A stretch of 64,000 nucleotides of DNA from Eunapius fragilis. Its lineage: Eukaryota > Porifera > Demospongiae > Spongillida > Spongillidae. Shown one piece after another: positions 48,101 to 57,915 of this stretch. A model generated the notes under the pieces. That model was not told the DNA's origin, ran no database searches, and saw nothing but the letters and a program-made list of their open reading frames with translations. The stretch covers positions 2,315,066 to 2,379,065 of the forward strand of contig OY811987.1 in assembly GCA_963681505.1 (NCBI GenBank), written 5' to 3'. Both the position numbers and the translations under genes were made by a program. Each line of letters opens with the position of its first letter. Within the stretch, counting starts at the first letter, position 1.

Positions 48101-49012
48101 TTCTAAGCCAATTGAACCATCAATACCCAATGCAAACAAGCAAGATGATATATTCAACACAGGGTTCATTGAATGATTTAAAAGTTCATCATATATGAAT
48201 AAGGCATTGCCTCCCATGAGTACACTGCTTTCTTTAGTTGCATTGTTAACATAGAAGGCTGGGGCAGTAGAGTTGGAACCATCATTACAGTATGTAGGCG
48301 TTGCATTGTATAGCAGGAGGCTGCTCTTCACAATCTGATTGTTCCCCACAAAAGATGATCCAGTGATCACAGACGATCCAAGAATGTTTATCCCCATGAG
48401 GCCATACCCTGTGCTGTTCTGTATGGAGGTGGTTTCAATATGGAGATTGGAGATATTGATCATGAGAACAGACACATATTGCACAAGACTGATGCTATTA
48501 ATTGGACTGGTCTTCTGTGATAGCAATTCAGATACATTAGCTCCGCAGTTTGCTATTGTGAGGTTAATGAGCAATAGACTCTTGATGTTAGTAAATTGAA
48601 ATCCAGAAAAGGTATCGCATTGGATAATAGCCATTGGCTCAGCAAATGGAATCAAATCATCATTTGTAATGTGTGAAATGAATTTGAATTCATTTGCTTT
48701 CTCCTGTACTGAACTCTGAGCAAATGCCCCCAATCCAACAAAGGCAATATTTGAGAGGCTATCCATAGTAACACTTCCATTGTTTAGCACATGAATACCA
48801 GGTAGAAAACAAAATGTGGTATTGCTTTGGTTAAATTGCGCTGTCATGTAGTAACCAAGAGTATGGCAAGGCACAGAGATAGAATCCTGACATGTACCAT
48901 TGGGAGTGACTAGGTGGGTGCATTGTGTTAATGTTTCATTATCAACATGTCCCTCAGTACATGAGACAAGAAGATAGAGAATAGATACTGGAATGTAAAA
49001 GATCGTGGGCAT
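45188..49012 (-). CDS. Beta-helix ectodomain, multi-TM receptor-like protein (intronless)
   Basis: One uninterrupted frame. Starting at the Met at 49012 it gives about 1274 aa with a signal peptide (hydrophobic IFYIPVSILYLLVSC); nine more codons to ATG 49039 lie in repeat-derived sequence and are not used. The ectodomain to ~880 is rich in N-glycosylation sites and has repeated short beta-strand units with GGA/GGAI turns (for example NGGALYLF and KGGAIYIY), the pattern of right-handed parallel beta-helices and of chlamydial Pmp-like repeats. A Cys-rich part follows, with a GVLCGGW...C..C module just before the membrane region. About eight or nine TM helices span ~885-1222, then a ~50-residue cytosolic tail. 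Similar architectures are expanded in sponges and cnidarians, to my knowledge without assigned function. A recognition or adhesion receptor is a guess. Lack of introns suggests retroposition or a tandem family. Confidence 0.8.
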   Translation of the reverse strand: MPTIFYIPVSILYLLVSCTEGHVDNETLTQCTHLVTPNGTCQDSISVPCHTLGYYMTAQFNQSNTTFCFLPGIHVLNNGSVTMDSLSNIAFVGLGAFAQSSVQEKANEFKFISHITNDDLIPFAEPMAIIQCDTFSGFQFTNIKSLLLINLTIANCGANVSELLSQKTSPINSISLVQYVSVLMINISNLHIETTSIQNSTGYGLMGINILGSSVITGSSFVGNNQIVKSSLLLYNATPTYCNDGSNSTAPAFYVNNATKESSVLMGGNALFIYDELLNHSMNPVLNISSCLFALGIDGSIGLENNNLYEINTIMGTGLSAWMTQNVSIFIANTVTYRNQAFYGANLYLQMNPPSTGVMVSGVNSSRGISYIGGGLLIINNPLSYPYPSQNQVILTHSSFSTDYNPDSGLYILDTNEISPSLVVTIEHCTLSSNLVVGSTVQNIMVIINYSYFDTPGCSGGIGAFDATLQLSNCTFNRTNLYASESDVIIADGMFANSLFSANELHFSHLLLTGNIIYINNKASQNGGALYLFNTDVTISAPANITFLKNAANLKGGAIYIYTKDKSRNCIISFNDPNGTLDSPGIHLHFEGNNADLSGNVLYGGDIDICNYNCTLTPNYGSCPFYGYMAMIAIPKLVTYFNNGNATAMVSSDPRGICSCTNVSVSCNSAPGPIRRAYPGQTVDIPFIVVGQLLGASPDHVLSSTCDFDNHHTCTIPSLDDDNKQKGHRYCTNYSYLVVENVEQVKLTEVFLIPESAYIESYPYYSFHTPIQVHPCPFGFVQNNSSHICTCTSLLQKYKVKCDIDNLKVSRTAGFWIGNNSEEVLSIHIHCPYDYCVTTDISFNICDDQDTQCNYNRSGVLCGGWRPNFSTVFGSTKCKNCTNQSHWVIIPIAVTGLVMLALIFIFNFTVTVGTLNGLILYANIIKSGIINLLPTMSHQRVSPSFFIDWLNLDLGIETCFYDGMDTYDKTWLGLLFPLYILALVGAIIIGSRWSSKLAWLSKSNAVPVLATLILLSYTAFFNSVVTVFSYTQLDTDSTPLNSSRSPAVWLVDGNVLYMNGKHLYLVMAALIITVAFIVPYTTILLIAPWLQAKSHFKLLQWVNKLKPFIDAYQAPFKDQYRYWPGVHLMIRAVLYLIFTTNQANDINVNLLACVVVFGVYSGTASVLSVYKSSFLNIIEVIFATNIMLLSTSLLYIRTNNDMEYIVAMLSIACAFVVFVIIVAKDLIKFCRKWTCKKSTQISTQVHPVSTESSRLYTCNAAYVMEFREPMLDDI

Positions 49013-49029
49013 CTGTATGTATATATGTA

Positions 49030-49717
49030 ATGTATGCATGTATGTATGTATGTATGTATGTATGTATGTATGTATGTATGTATGTATGTATGTATGTATG
49101 TATGTATGTATGTATGTATGTATGTATGTATGTATGTATGTATGTATGTATGTATGTGTGTGTCTACGTATGTATGTATGTATGTATGTATGTATGTATG
49201 TGTGTGTCTACGTATGTGTGTATGTATGTATGTATGTATGTATGTATGTATGTATGTATGTATGTATGTATGTATGTATGTATGTATGTATGTATGTATG
49301 TATGTATGTATGTATGTATGTATGTATGTATGTATGTATGTATGTATGTATGTATGTATGTATGTATGTATGTATGTATGTATGTATGTATGTATGTATG
49401 TATGTATGTATGTATGTATGTATGTATGTATGTATGTATGTATGTATGTATGTATGTATGTATGTATGTATGTATGTATGTATGTATGTATGTATGTATG
49501 TATGTATGTATGTATGTATGTATGTATGTATGTATGTATGTATGTATGTATGTATGTATGTATGTATGTATGTATGTATGTATGTATGTATGTATGTATG
49601 TATGTATGTATGTATGTATGTATGTATGTATGTATGTATGTATGTATGTATGTATGTATGTATGTATGTATGTATGTATGTATGTATGTATGTATGTATG
49701 TATGTATGTATGTATGG
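49030..49717. repeat. ~690-bp (TATG)n / (CATA)n tetranucleotide repeat
   Basis: About 170 units, broken only twice near its left end by TGTGTGTCTACG. It ends less than 20 bp upstream of the start codon of the minus-strand beta-helix gene at 49012, so it occupies that gene's promoter or 5' UTR position. Confidence 0.98.
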
Positions 49718-51730
49718 AAAAATACAGAAATCAATAATAGTCGCATGCTATGCAAATAGTACATTGATCTGAACTTCAGAATAAATAACAGTGGTGCATG
49801 TGATTGTGTATTTAAAATAACATCTGGAATGGCAGCACTCAGCAAAATCACCCTGGTAGTGCTCATTGTGGTGCTATCACAACAAAAATTGTACACATCA
49901 TAAAAAATTATAACACTTTTTTCAGATGATTTCCCTTTGTGGAGATTGATTTAACATATTTTTTGTGTGAAGGATTCTCAAAGCCCTTATATATCTCTTA
50001 TTGGGTAGAGCTACCTTTTCAGTTATGGTCATATGATGCATGGGATTTTAAGTAAAACATTTGGAATTGGTATGAGATTGTGTAGATCGATATTGCATCT
50101 CTTTGTTGAAGAACAAAACTTCATTTTCTGATTTGTAAATCAACTCACATATACGCATACACTGATTGTGGGTTGTATTGAATTAAAAAACCTCACGGGT
50201 GCAGACATGGTATAGAAATTGTTTTCACAAACATGCATGAAGTGATGTTCAAATGATTGTATATATCAATGATGTAGTAGTATTGTGTAGTACATAGAAG
50301 TGGAACACATTCAAGTTGTAGTAATAAATACATTTCATTTCATTTCTTCATGTGAAAACATTAATTTGCATATAAAAATTTAATTTCAATGTTTAAAAAG
50401 TGGTTAAATGTAAGTTTTAGTGGTTTAAGTATGTAATAGTTTTGGTACAATTTTAATTGTCATTAATAGCCTTAGTTCTCTCGTACTTTACCTAAATGTG
50501 CATGTCCATGTACTGCTAGCAATTTACTGATCAGGTACATAGTTGTGTGAGAAAAGATAAACACATGGACCTTGTCCTGGCTCACTACACTATCATTATG
50601 TTATGGAATTTGTCTAACTATTAAGCAGTGTGAAATGCTGAGAAAGGATACTGTCTGATAAATTCACTCATACTAGGAAATCAGTAACGATTCCTTACAC
50701 CTTATCTTGATAAGCATGATTTACACTGCTGCTAGTGCTTGCAGAGTGACCCAATGGCAAAGAAAAGCAGATATATTATGGATACTACAATGGTGATCTC
50801 AATAGTTCGGCACTGCTAATTGGAGGCTTTCTGATATAATCCCAAGTTCCAGCCTTTGTTCAAGTACAATTGAGACGCAACATTAGTCTCATTCCCTGCA
50901 GGCTCCTTAATGAATAATGAATTACATCTCCAGTTACCATATTTGATTCACTCTGTACAGTTCCATGGAGAATAAGACACTATCATGTTTGTATTGCTTG
51001 CACATGCAGTACAACATCATAATGTTGCATGTTGCCTGGCAACCACAGGCACTGATTATCCATTGTACAACATGCAGAGGCTATTAATTCTCACAACCAG
51101 CACACATGCAAGAGTAAAAGAATATGTACATTGAAATCCATTGAGCATCGAATCACTCCAATTGTATATTACTCTTTCTATAGATGTAGAAGCCCTTCTA
51201 GGAACCATGCATATGCACAAGGTTATCGATTACTTGCCCTGGCAATGCAAACTACTGTGGATAAATGCCATCTTGCATTGGTGCTGCTCTAGGTAGAGAC
51301 ATATTTGCTGCATGAAAGCTTCGTCAGAAAACAGGCATTAGAATTTACATGCAAAAATCAAAAATTAGCAGTCATGAAGCCTATGGAGGCCTTTCTCGTG
51401 GTCTAATTCATAAATTAGTGGTCATTTGAGCAAGAACTATTGATTTAACATCTTTTAGCACTTGGATCTATTTGTCAAGATTTACCAGGCTCCTCTAACA
51501 AGTTAAACATGTAGCTTTCCAAAAGCTGTTCAGGGACTTTCTGTCATCGCCAGTAGCACGTTGCCATGGTGGTTTAGGCATTTCTAATTCTTTAAGACGT
51601 AACATGCATGTGGTGCCATACGTCTCGACATGTTTATGCTGGTGTTGTATAAGTGTGGTGTATAATGAGCATTGGCACATAGTTGCTGATTCTGCATGAT
51701 TGTTGCTGCTTGTCGTTGCTACTACATTCG
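49718..51730. other. No gene recognised
   Basis: AT-rich sequence with no domain-bearing frame or clear repeat. It may contain distal upstream sequence of the beta-helix gene and, near its right end, the LTR of the gypsy relic that follows. Confidence 0.4.
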
Positions 51731-51739
51731 GCTCTATTA

Positions 51740-52235
51740 TATACTTGCGCGAAAGTGGCTGGCGTTACAATGCATGGTGTCAGAAATGGGGTGGTCTCAG
51801 GCTCCGAGGAGCAAGAAATGGAGGTTGACAGGCAAGTCCCCACAGGTGGCGCTATTCAGCCCGTGAGGATGAGCGTGAGACCTCTGGCACGGTTCTCCGC
51901 AACGTCCGACTTGGCCATGCAGCAGGTCAGAATTCCAACGGAACAGTGGATGGCCGAGCTTCTATCTTACTGGAGGATGAGCCATTCCGAGTGGTCATGC
52001 ATGCAGCAGGGGCTAGACAGTGATTCCGAATACAGCGCGACATAATGGAATGCTTGAAGGCGCAGTACAACCCTGACGTCCGGCAATGAACTGGAGTCAG
52101 TCCATGGCATTGTAATAGCTAGGTTTCAACGTCGGGTGCAAAAACCAAATGAACATTTGCCTGAATTTTTTAATAATTGGAACCCGATAAAACGTATCCG
52201 AACTGGCCTGGAGAACTAACAATCAAAATATGCAA
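51740..52235 (+). mobile_element. Ty3/gypsy-like gag remnant
   Basis: ATGGTGTCAGAAATGGGG (51775) resembles a gypsy primer-binding site, and the sequence before it ends in GTTACA as LTRs often do. The following frames carry pieces of a Gag/capsid-like protein in order: VRIPTEQWMAELLSYW, then (frame-shifted) IMECLKAQYNPDVR, then RVQKPNEHLPEFF and a PNWPGEL segment. Frame changes between the pieces and the lack of pol show a dead, truncated copy of a family different from the intact element at 57.9 kb. Confidence 0.6.
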
Positions 52236-52284
52236 TCTGCACATTTAGAACTAACAATAACACAGATGGTATAACTGCATGCTG

Positions 52285-52338
52285 ACATATATATATATAT
52301 ATATATATATAATTATATATATATATATATATATATAC
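52285..52338. repeat. (AT)n microsatellite
   Basis: Two runs of TA units separated by TAATTATA directly downstream of the gag relic. Confidence 0.9.
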
Positions 52339-52774
52339 AGCCAGGCACTAAACCAACATATCACCTCTGAGTCTCCTCCAATACAAAATGTGCAAATTAA
52401 CCTACTGTGGGATCTGGGAGTACAGTGTTAACAGTTTATGTAGTGCAGTAGTATTTTGCAAAGCGATGCAAATTATTACCACATTTGTACGCTCAGTCCC
52501 CACATTGCTTCTTTATCACAACTCCCAAATCCTCCCTCGTAACGATGAAGTCCTGCATGGTGTACATGTTTACTACATCAATCACAGTTGCGTCCTAGCT
52601 CTTTCACACCATGTAGTCTTTTAAGTTGAAAGAGACATCCACAGCGTTGAATAACAAGACGTGACTTAACAATGTCATGAAAACAGATTGTATATAATTA
52701 TGCCCATGGACTTTATTATTACATGCACACACTTCTATTTGCGCAGTAAAAAAAATCGGAGTGAATCCACAAGA

Positions 52775-52970
52775 ATAGCGGAGTGAGGGTTGCCCGAAAG
52801 CGGAATGACATCACTCCAAGAACGTCACACCATTGCAAACGCTCACTTGTTGGGAGTGATATCACCCCACTGATAAATTTTTGCGTGACCGTCACCCGAT
52901 TTTTAATCGTCACCCGAGCAACGAGGGGTGACGATAGCTATAGGTGGCCTTCATACTTCTGTATTTACGA
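52775..52970. repeat. Dispersed repeat family C, copy 3 (diverged)
   Basis: Has AGCGGAGTGA, GTGATATCACCCC, GACCGTCACCCG and GGTGGCCTTCA in the order seen at 17700-17865, with more palindromic GTCACCC/GGGTGAC boxes. Confidence 0.55.
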
Positions 52971-53216
52971 TTGCACCCATACTGTGACAAAAAAATTCCC
53001 TGCCCAATATAAACATTCCTGAGTCAACTGCTGTGCCATCAAACGTTAATTGTAAACCGGTCCACATGCAGATGAAGGAAATGCTACCACGCTCCATAAT
53101 ACTCTATTGCCACTAATAGTGATAACTAAGCAGCCTTAATTCTAACCAATCAAACATGAGCTCGCGCCGTCATAAATTAAAAGCTATTAATAATAAGCTA
53201 TAATTATAGTCATATA

Positions 53217-53390
53217 TATATTTAGCACATTTCTAGCCTTTCTAGGACATTATATATAGTTCAGCTGTATGCGATATATATAGGACTATTACATTTTTCC
53301 TTATTAATAGAGCCTTGCGTCCTTCCTTTTCACATCAAATTGAATATTGCTTTCCAATATGCCACCCTATAGAGAATGTTTTTATTTCTC
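53217..53390. mobile_element. Foldback family FB, partial copy 3
   Basis: TTTAGCACATTTCTAG, then TATATAGGACTATTACATTT and a terminal AGAGAATGTTTTTATTT match the right half of the copy at 14319-14602. The left arm is missing and the rest is diverged. Confidence 0.55.
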
Positions 53391-54395
53391 TCTCCAGGTA
53401 ATCTAATCATAAACCTAGTATGCATGCTGCATGGTCTGCATGTGAGTCATGAACACATGCCCTTCGCAATCGTGAGTCCTCTAAGCGTGCCCACACCTAT
53501 TCAAGCGGTACTACGGTTATGTGCATAGTTTACACACATGCGCGTGCATGCCGGACTGGAGTTGTAGTGTACTATATACTACTTTAATAGCCGGTTTAAT
53601 TGTATATCGCCGGCGATATATCTTAAGCTTATTTATATTTCATTTGCAATACACAGTCGATTGATGTATGCATTTTTTGAAAAGCCGGCTTTTAATTAAA
53701 TCAGATATTGCGAACACATGTCACCACATCTATTTATACAGTCAACTGAATAGATCATCGTGAACAGTCGAATAACCTTAAAAACCTACAAATCGGTTAC
53801 ACCCTAGGCCAGGCTCCGTGATACATCTCCTTCTCTCAGGCGCGATAATCGGCTGGTGAATGAATTTAATCATGCAATGCACCGTGTACAAATGAAGTAT
53901 ATGTATCACCAATTCAATTAACACAGCATGCGTATATATATTACCAATTTGAGTACTCAGTAGCTTCGTCCAGTGACAACCCCGGCTGTTCTGTATAAGG
54001 CTCCTGCGGATTAAATCACGATGACGAAAAAGTATACTATATACGTGCGTGATGGGGACCTGTGCGCAAAACGAGATTACCATTTATGGTATTGCAAAGC
54101 GCCCGCAGACTACGTGACTGCGTGTATATGATGTGCCAAACGAAAAATATTACCGGCTTGCAATTTTTAAACGACGACGCCATTCATACAAGGTATTTAT
54201 TTCGCCGAACTTGGAATTGAATCGAGGCCAGTCAGTCCCTACACACACCTCTTTCTCCAAGTCCCATCGGGTAGGCTTAGTATCTTTGCATCGAATGTTA
54301 GTACGTATTGGAATAAGGATGTGCGCGTTCCTTTTCCTTGGACCACGTACTGCTACTAATAAACTATAGCATAGTCAATACTGTTAAAAACCACA

Positions 54396-55336
54396 ACACA
54401 CTTAGGGGTGTTCGTACGCCTGTTTAGAAATAACACCCCATGGCATACGCCAGAAGGACCTTGGTTTGTTAGGCTCATGAAGCAGTACTACATCTCCCAC
54501 AGCAATATTGTCATTGGTGGGCTTCACCTGTAAGTTGCGGTGACTCTCTCTCAAACCAGTGAGGTACTCAGCCCTCCATCTCTTCCAGAGGTACTCAGCC
54601 CTCCATCTCTTCCAGAAGTACTCAGCCCTCCATCTCTTCCAGAGGTACTCAGCCCTCCATCTCTTCCAGAGGTACTCAGCCCTCCATCTCTTCCAGAGGT
54701 ACTCAGCCCTCCATCTCTTCCAGAGGTACTCAGCCCTCCATCTCTTCCAGAGGTACTCAGCCCTCCATCTCTTCCAGAAGTGTTCCAGAATTCTGTTTTT
54801 GAAAATATGTCATATGCTGAGTCATGCCAATTCGGTCAGAGTTGGTTCCAAAGTCTGGGTCCGTCTCACAATTCATAGAATCAGGTAAGTTGAGCAGGCG
54901 ATGACCAACAAGCAAGTGGGATGGTGTGAGCGGCTCATCCACATCCTCTGACGACAGGTATGAAATTGGACGAGAGTTGATGGTGGCCTCTACCTCTACT
55001 AAGAACAATTCATCATGTGACAGCTTGGCTAATGTCTTGCTATTGTTGGAGACAATCTTGAGGGGAATGCCACATCGAGCCGAGAATCGCCTCAAACACC
55101 GGATGAACGCTTCAGCTGTTAAGTCTGGAACAAACTCCAAATGGACAGCCCAAACAACGGAACACGTGAAAAGGCTGATCCACACCTTATCACCATAGAG
55201 GCCCCGTGTAGTCAACACCAGTAAAGCTAAACGGTGGTGACACTTGTGTTCTGAAGTCTGGTAAAGGAGGAGGAGGTGGCCCTACAATAGGCCTTGAGTT
55301 AAACCATTTGCAAACCTTATCGCGATATGGATGAAA
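54396..55336 (-). mobile_element. BEL/Pao integrase remnant with internal tandem expansion
   Basis: Reading the minus strand from 55336, a PPPPPLPDFR / FTGVDYTGPL segment (first catalytic Asp of the integrase core) is followed after a frameshift by KVWISLFTC and HLEFVPDLTAEAFI, then, past a core deletion, VEATINSRPISYLSS and LTPSHLLVGHRLL. A further frame change leads to HFWKRWRAEYL, and the 9-residue LWKRWRAEY unit is then repeated across 54561-54776 before TGLRESHRNL and a VGDVVLLHEPN segment. This order is diagnostic of BEL/Pao integrases. Frameshifts, and deletion of the second catalytic region, make it a dead copy. Confidence 0.8.
54561..54776 (-). repeat. Eight 27-bp units encoding an integrase motif
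   Basis: Eight head-to-tail 27-bp units, almost identical (one A/G variant in unit 3). In the integrase frame on the minus strand each encodes LWKRWRAEY, the conserved BEL/Pao block that normally occurs once. Confidence 0.95.
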
Positions 55337-55730
55337 TAAATGGTTTGACACGAGGATGCATGGCCATTTTACGTGGACATTCTTTGTTTAGATGTGGCAG
55401 CATGCATTCCCACTTTCGGCCATTGACCTTCAGTTCATCTAAAACGTTGTCGCTTGAATCATCAACACCCGTACCCTTTTCATCTTCGTCTTTATCTTCA
55501 TTGTCAGAGGATGAACTACAATATTCTATGACATCCACTACTGAAGAGCTAGGGCCGGCACTATTTTCATCGACGCGGGCCTTCTCTGATGCACTACCGC
55601 TCTCGATCCCGCACTTCGGGTGAAAGTTGGTCAATTTTCTCTTAGACATAGGCAAATCTGTAAATTGGTCTGATGTAGATGACTTCCACCTCACTACACA
55701 TCCCCAGCAGATCACAATGCACAATGCCAT
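55317..55730 (-). CDS. Unrecognised acidic open frame upstream of the BEL relic
   Basis: 137 codons on the minus strand with a Ser-rich acidic centre (CSSSSDNEDKDEDEKGTG) and a basic/cysteine end (KWECMLPHLNKECPRK). No family is recognised. It overlaps the upstream end of the BEL/Pao fragment in another frame, so it may be part of another decayed element, or chance. Confidence 0.2.
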   Translation of the reverse strand: MALCIVICWGCVVRWKSSTSDQFTDLPMSKRKLTNFHPKCGIESGSASEKARVDENSAGPSSSVVDVIEYCSSSSDNEDKDEDEKGTGVDDSSDNVLDELKVNGRKWECMLPHLNKECPRKMAMHPRVKPFISSISR

Positions 55731-57331
55731 TAATTGTTTTACTTAAATATCCTTTACCAGCAATTCCTTGATTTCTGGAAACTCTGAAAGCCTTTTACCA
55801 TTTGTTGCTATACAGGAGCCTATTGCAGGCCAGCCAGACGGCGTTGTCAAATACAAATCAGAACCACTAGTACTACAAGCAGCCATTTTCGCATGTGATC
55901 TACATGTAAGCCTCAAGCCGCAGTGTTGTTACAACCATCTACAATGAATATAATTCAGCCCAAGGCAAGAGAACACTGTCGCAAAAAGATGCTGCTAAAG
56001 CTAGAATTGGGCTACAGTGCAGAAGATAATGGTCTTTTAAGTGGTAGGACTAGTTATATTAGTAATCCTAATCACTTATCAGGTCATCGGAAAAATGATC
56101 GTTGTAAGACACATAGCTTTTGCGCAAACAAAGTGCAGTCGCGGTATTTCATTTAAGAGGGGGGGGGGGGGGGGGGGGGGGTACTTTGTGCTTATATAAC
56201 TTTACATTGAAACATATTTGTGACGTGTAATGTGGTACGTCTCTCAGGCAAAGGTAGATAAATATTCAGTACAAATATTGATATTCCACTGGTCGTTATT
56301 TGTTAGTAAATGAAGCTTAAATGAAACCAAAATTGTATTCGGGGTTAACCCCATAATTGCCGGGTAAACCCCGGACCGCAAGACATTAAAGAAATTGTTG
56401 TTTATGATAGAGCGAAAGGTCCATATCATGCAGCAGTTTTGATATCAGTTCTGTTGCTTGATCATGCTGTACATGCGTGTAAGTATTGGGGGGGGGGGGG
56501 GGGGGGAAGTTGTGCCATTCGATCGCTACGCGGACCAATGAATTCATCATGAGCAGCCGGTCATGAAAGAATATTATTGAGAACATTATATGGCTATATC
56601 AATCTCGCCTCGGTCGGTTGATACGACTATCACTTAACATGAACGGGACCAGAATCCAACATGAATAAGACCAGGTGAGAAGCGTTACACTGCTAGACAT
56701 AACTGCTTGTAATGGAATAGGCTTCATCGCACTCTAAGGACAGAGCATTGACCACGTGCTTTGGGAATTGACTAGCCTCTCTATGTAGCCCACCATCCAT
56801 TGAAAGGACAAATGGGGTGAAGGTACCATCCCTTTTATACCGCTTTTTTTTTTTTTTCTCTCTTGTGAGCTGAACTCAAGAATGGCAATAGATCCTTGAT
56901 GGCAGTGTGATGGGGCATGTGGTTGCCAAACACACTATGATTCCCAGGTCAAAACTTAGTCCTGGATCATCTGAAGTGACAGTTACATCATCACTATGCT
57001 AGTGCACCTTGATAACTGGAATAGGCTTCATCGCACTCTAAGGAAGACCATTGGACATGTGTTTTGGGAATTGAAGGTACCATCCCTATATTATATACTT
57101 TTTTTTCTCTCTCGTGAGCTGAACTCAAGAACGGCATTAGGTCCTCGATGGCAGTGCATGTGACAGGGCATCAATGTTGACACGGACATCAAGCAACTCA
57201 TTTGCTTCTCCAAATAAAGGTGTTGTAAAATAAGAAAATATTATGAAGGGGCTGCGTGATTTGTTCTATCTTGTTTGTCAGAATTGTGTATCAATATTAT
57301 AGCCATATATCCTTTGCTTATCGAGATGACT
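55731..57331. other. No gene recognised; poly-G tracts and a direct duplication
   Basis: G tracts lie at 56159-56181 and 56488-56506. A block containing GGCTTCATCGCACTCTAAGG through GTGAGCTGAACTCAAGAA is present twice in direct orientation, at about 56717-56912 and 57017-57155, spaced by about 300 bp. Confidence 0.55.
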
Positions 57332-57760
57332 GCCCGGGTGAAAAAATACACGTTGTAACGCGTTATAACGCGTGAAAATGGGACATAAAAAACGCCTAAA
57401 CACGCGATTTTCAAGATGATTATCTCCTTGATTGTGCAATACAATAGAGTAGAATTTTGCCTATACACAAAGCGGTCCAGTGTGTATAAAGTTCCAAAGA
57501 CTGGTTGGTTTGGCATGCATCGTTCCGAAGATATTCACATTCAAGTACGAACTTGATTTCGCGGGAAAGTATACAAAAGCCCGCGAAATAAAGCTAGTAC
57601 ATTGAATGTGAATATCATCGGAGCGATGCATGCCAAACCAACCAGTCTTTGGAACTTTATACACACTGGACCGCTTTGTGTATAGGCAAAATTCTACTCT
57701 ATTGTATTGCACAATCAAGGAGATAATCATCTTGAAAATCGCGTGTTTTGGCGTTATTTA

Positions 57761-57888
57761 TGTAACGAGACGCTGACAGATCATAAATTGTGTGTATACC
57801 TTATACGCATGCGCTAAATTAATGACATATAAAAATGTGTGTATGCTGATACCAATCACTTCTTTGCTGCAGTCAGGTGGTCATTACA
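57761..57888 (+). repeat. 5' LTR of the intact gypsy element
   Basis: 128 bp, starting TGTAACGAGACG and ending TCATTACA, identical to the 3' copy at 62697-62824. A TATAAAAA box near 57828 is a likely core promoter. It is flanked on the left by TTTA (57757-57760), the 4-bp target duplication. TTGGCGTAGTCGGCAC right after it, at 57889, is the likely primer-binding region; the tRNA was not identified. Confidence 0.92.
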
Positions 57889-57915
57889 TTGGCGTAGTCG
57901 GCACTCTCTGGACCA

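Larger units (their letters stand above)
52340..54390. other. Repeat-derived stretch without a recognised gene
   Basis: Contains diverged family C copy 3 (about 52775-52970) and a half copy of foldback family FB (about 53217-53390). The remainder has no identifiable coding domain. Confidence 0.45.

Noticed and set aside
48928-49896. Long open frames on both strands (235-322 codons) across 49.0-49.9 kb
   Set aside because: They are translations of the tetranucleotide repeat (MYVC.. and HTYI.. periodicity), not genes.
54540-54888. Plus-strand frame with eight VLSPPSLPE repeats
   Set aside because: It is the antisense of the expanded BEL/Pao integrase motif; the minus-strand frame matches the family on both flanks.
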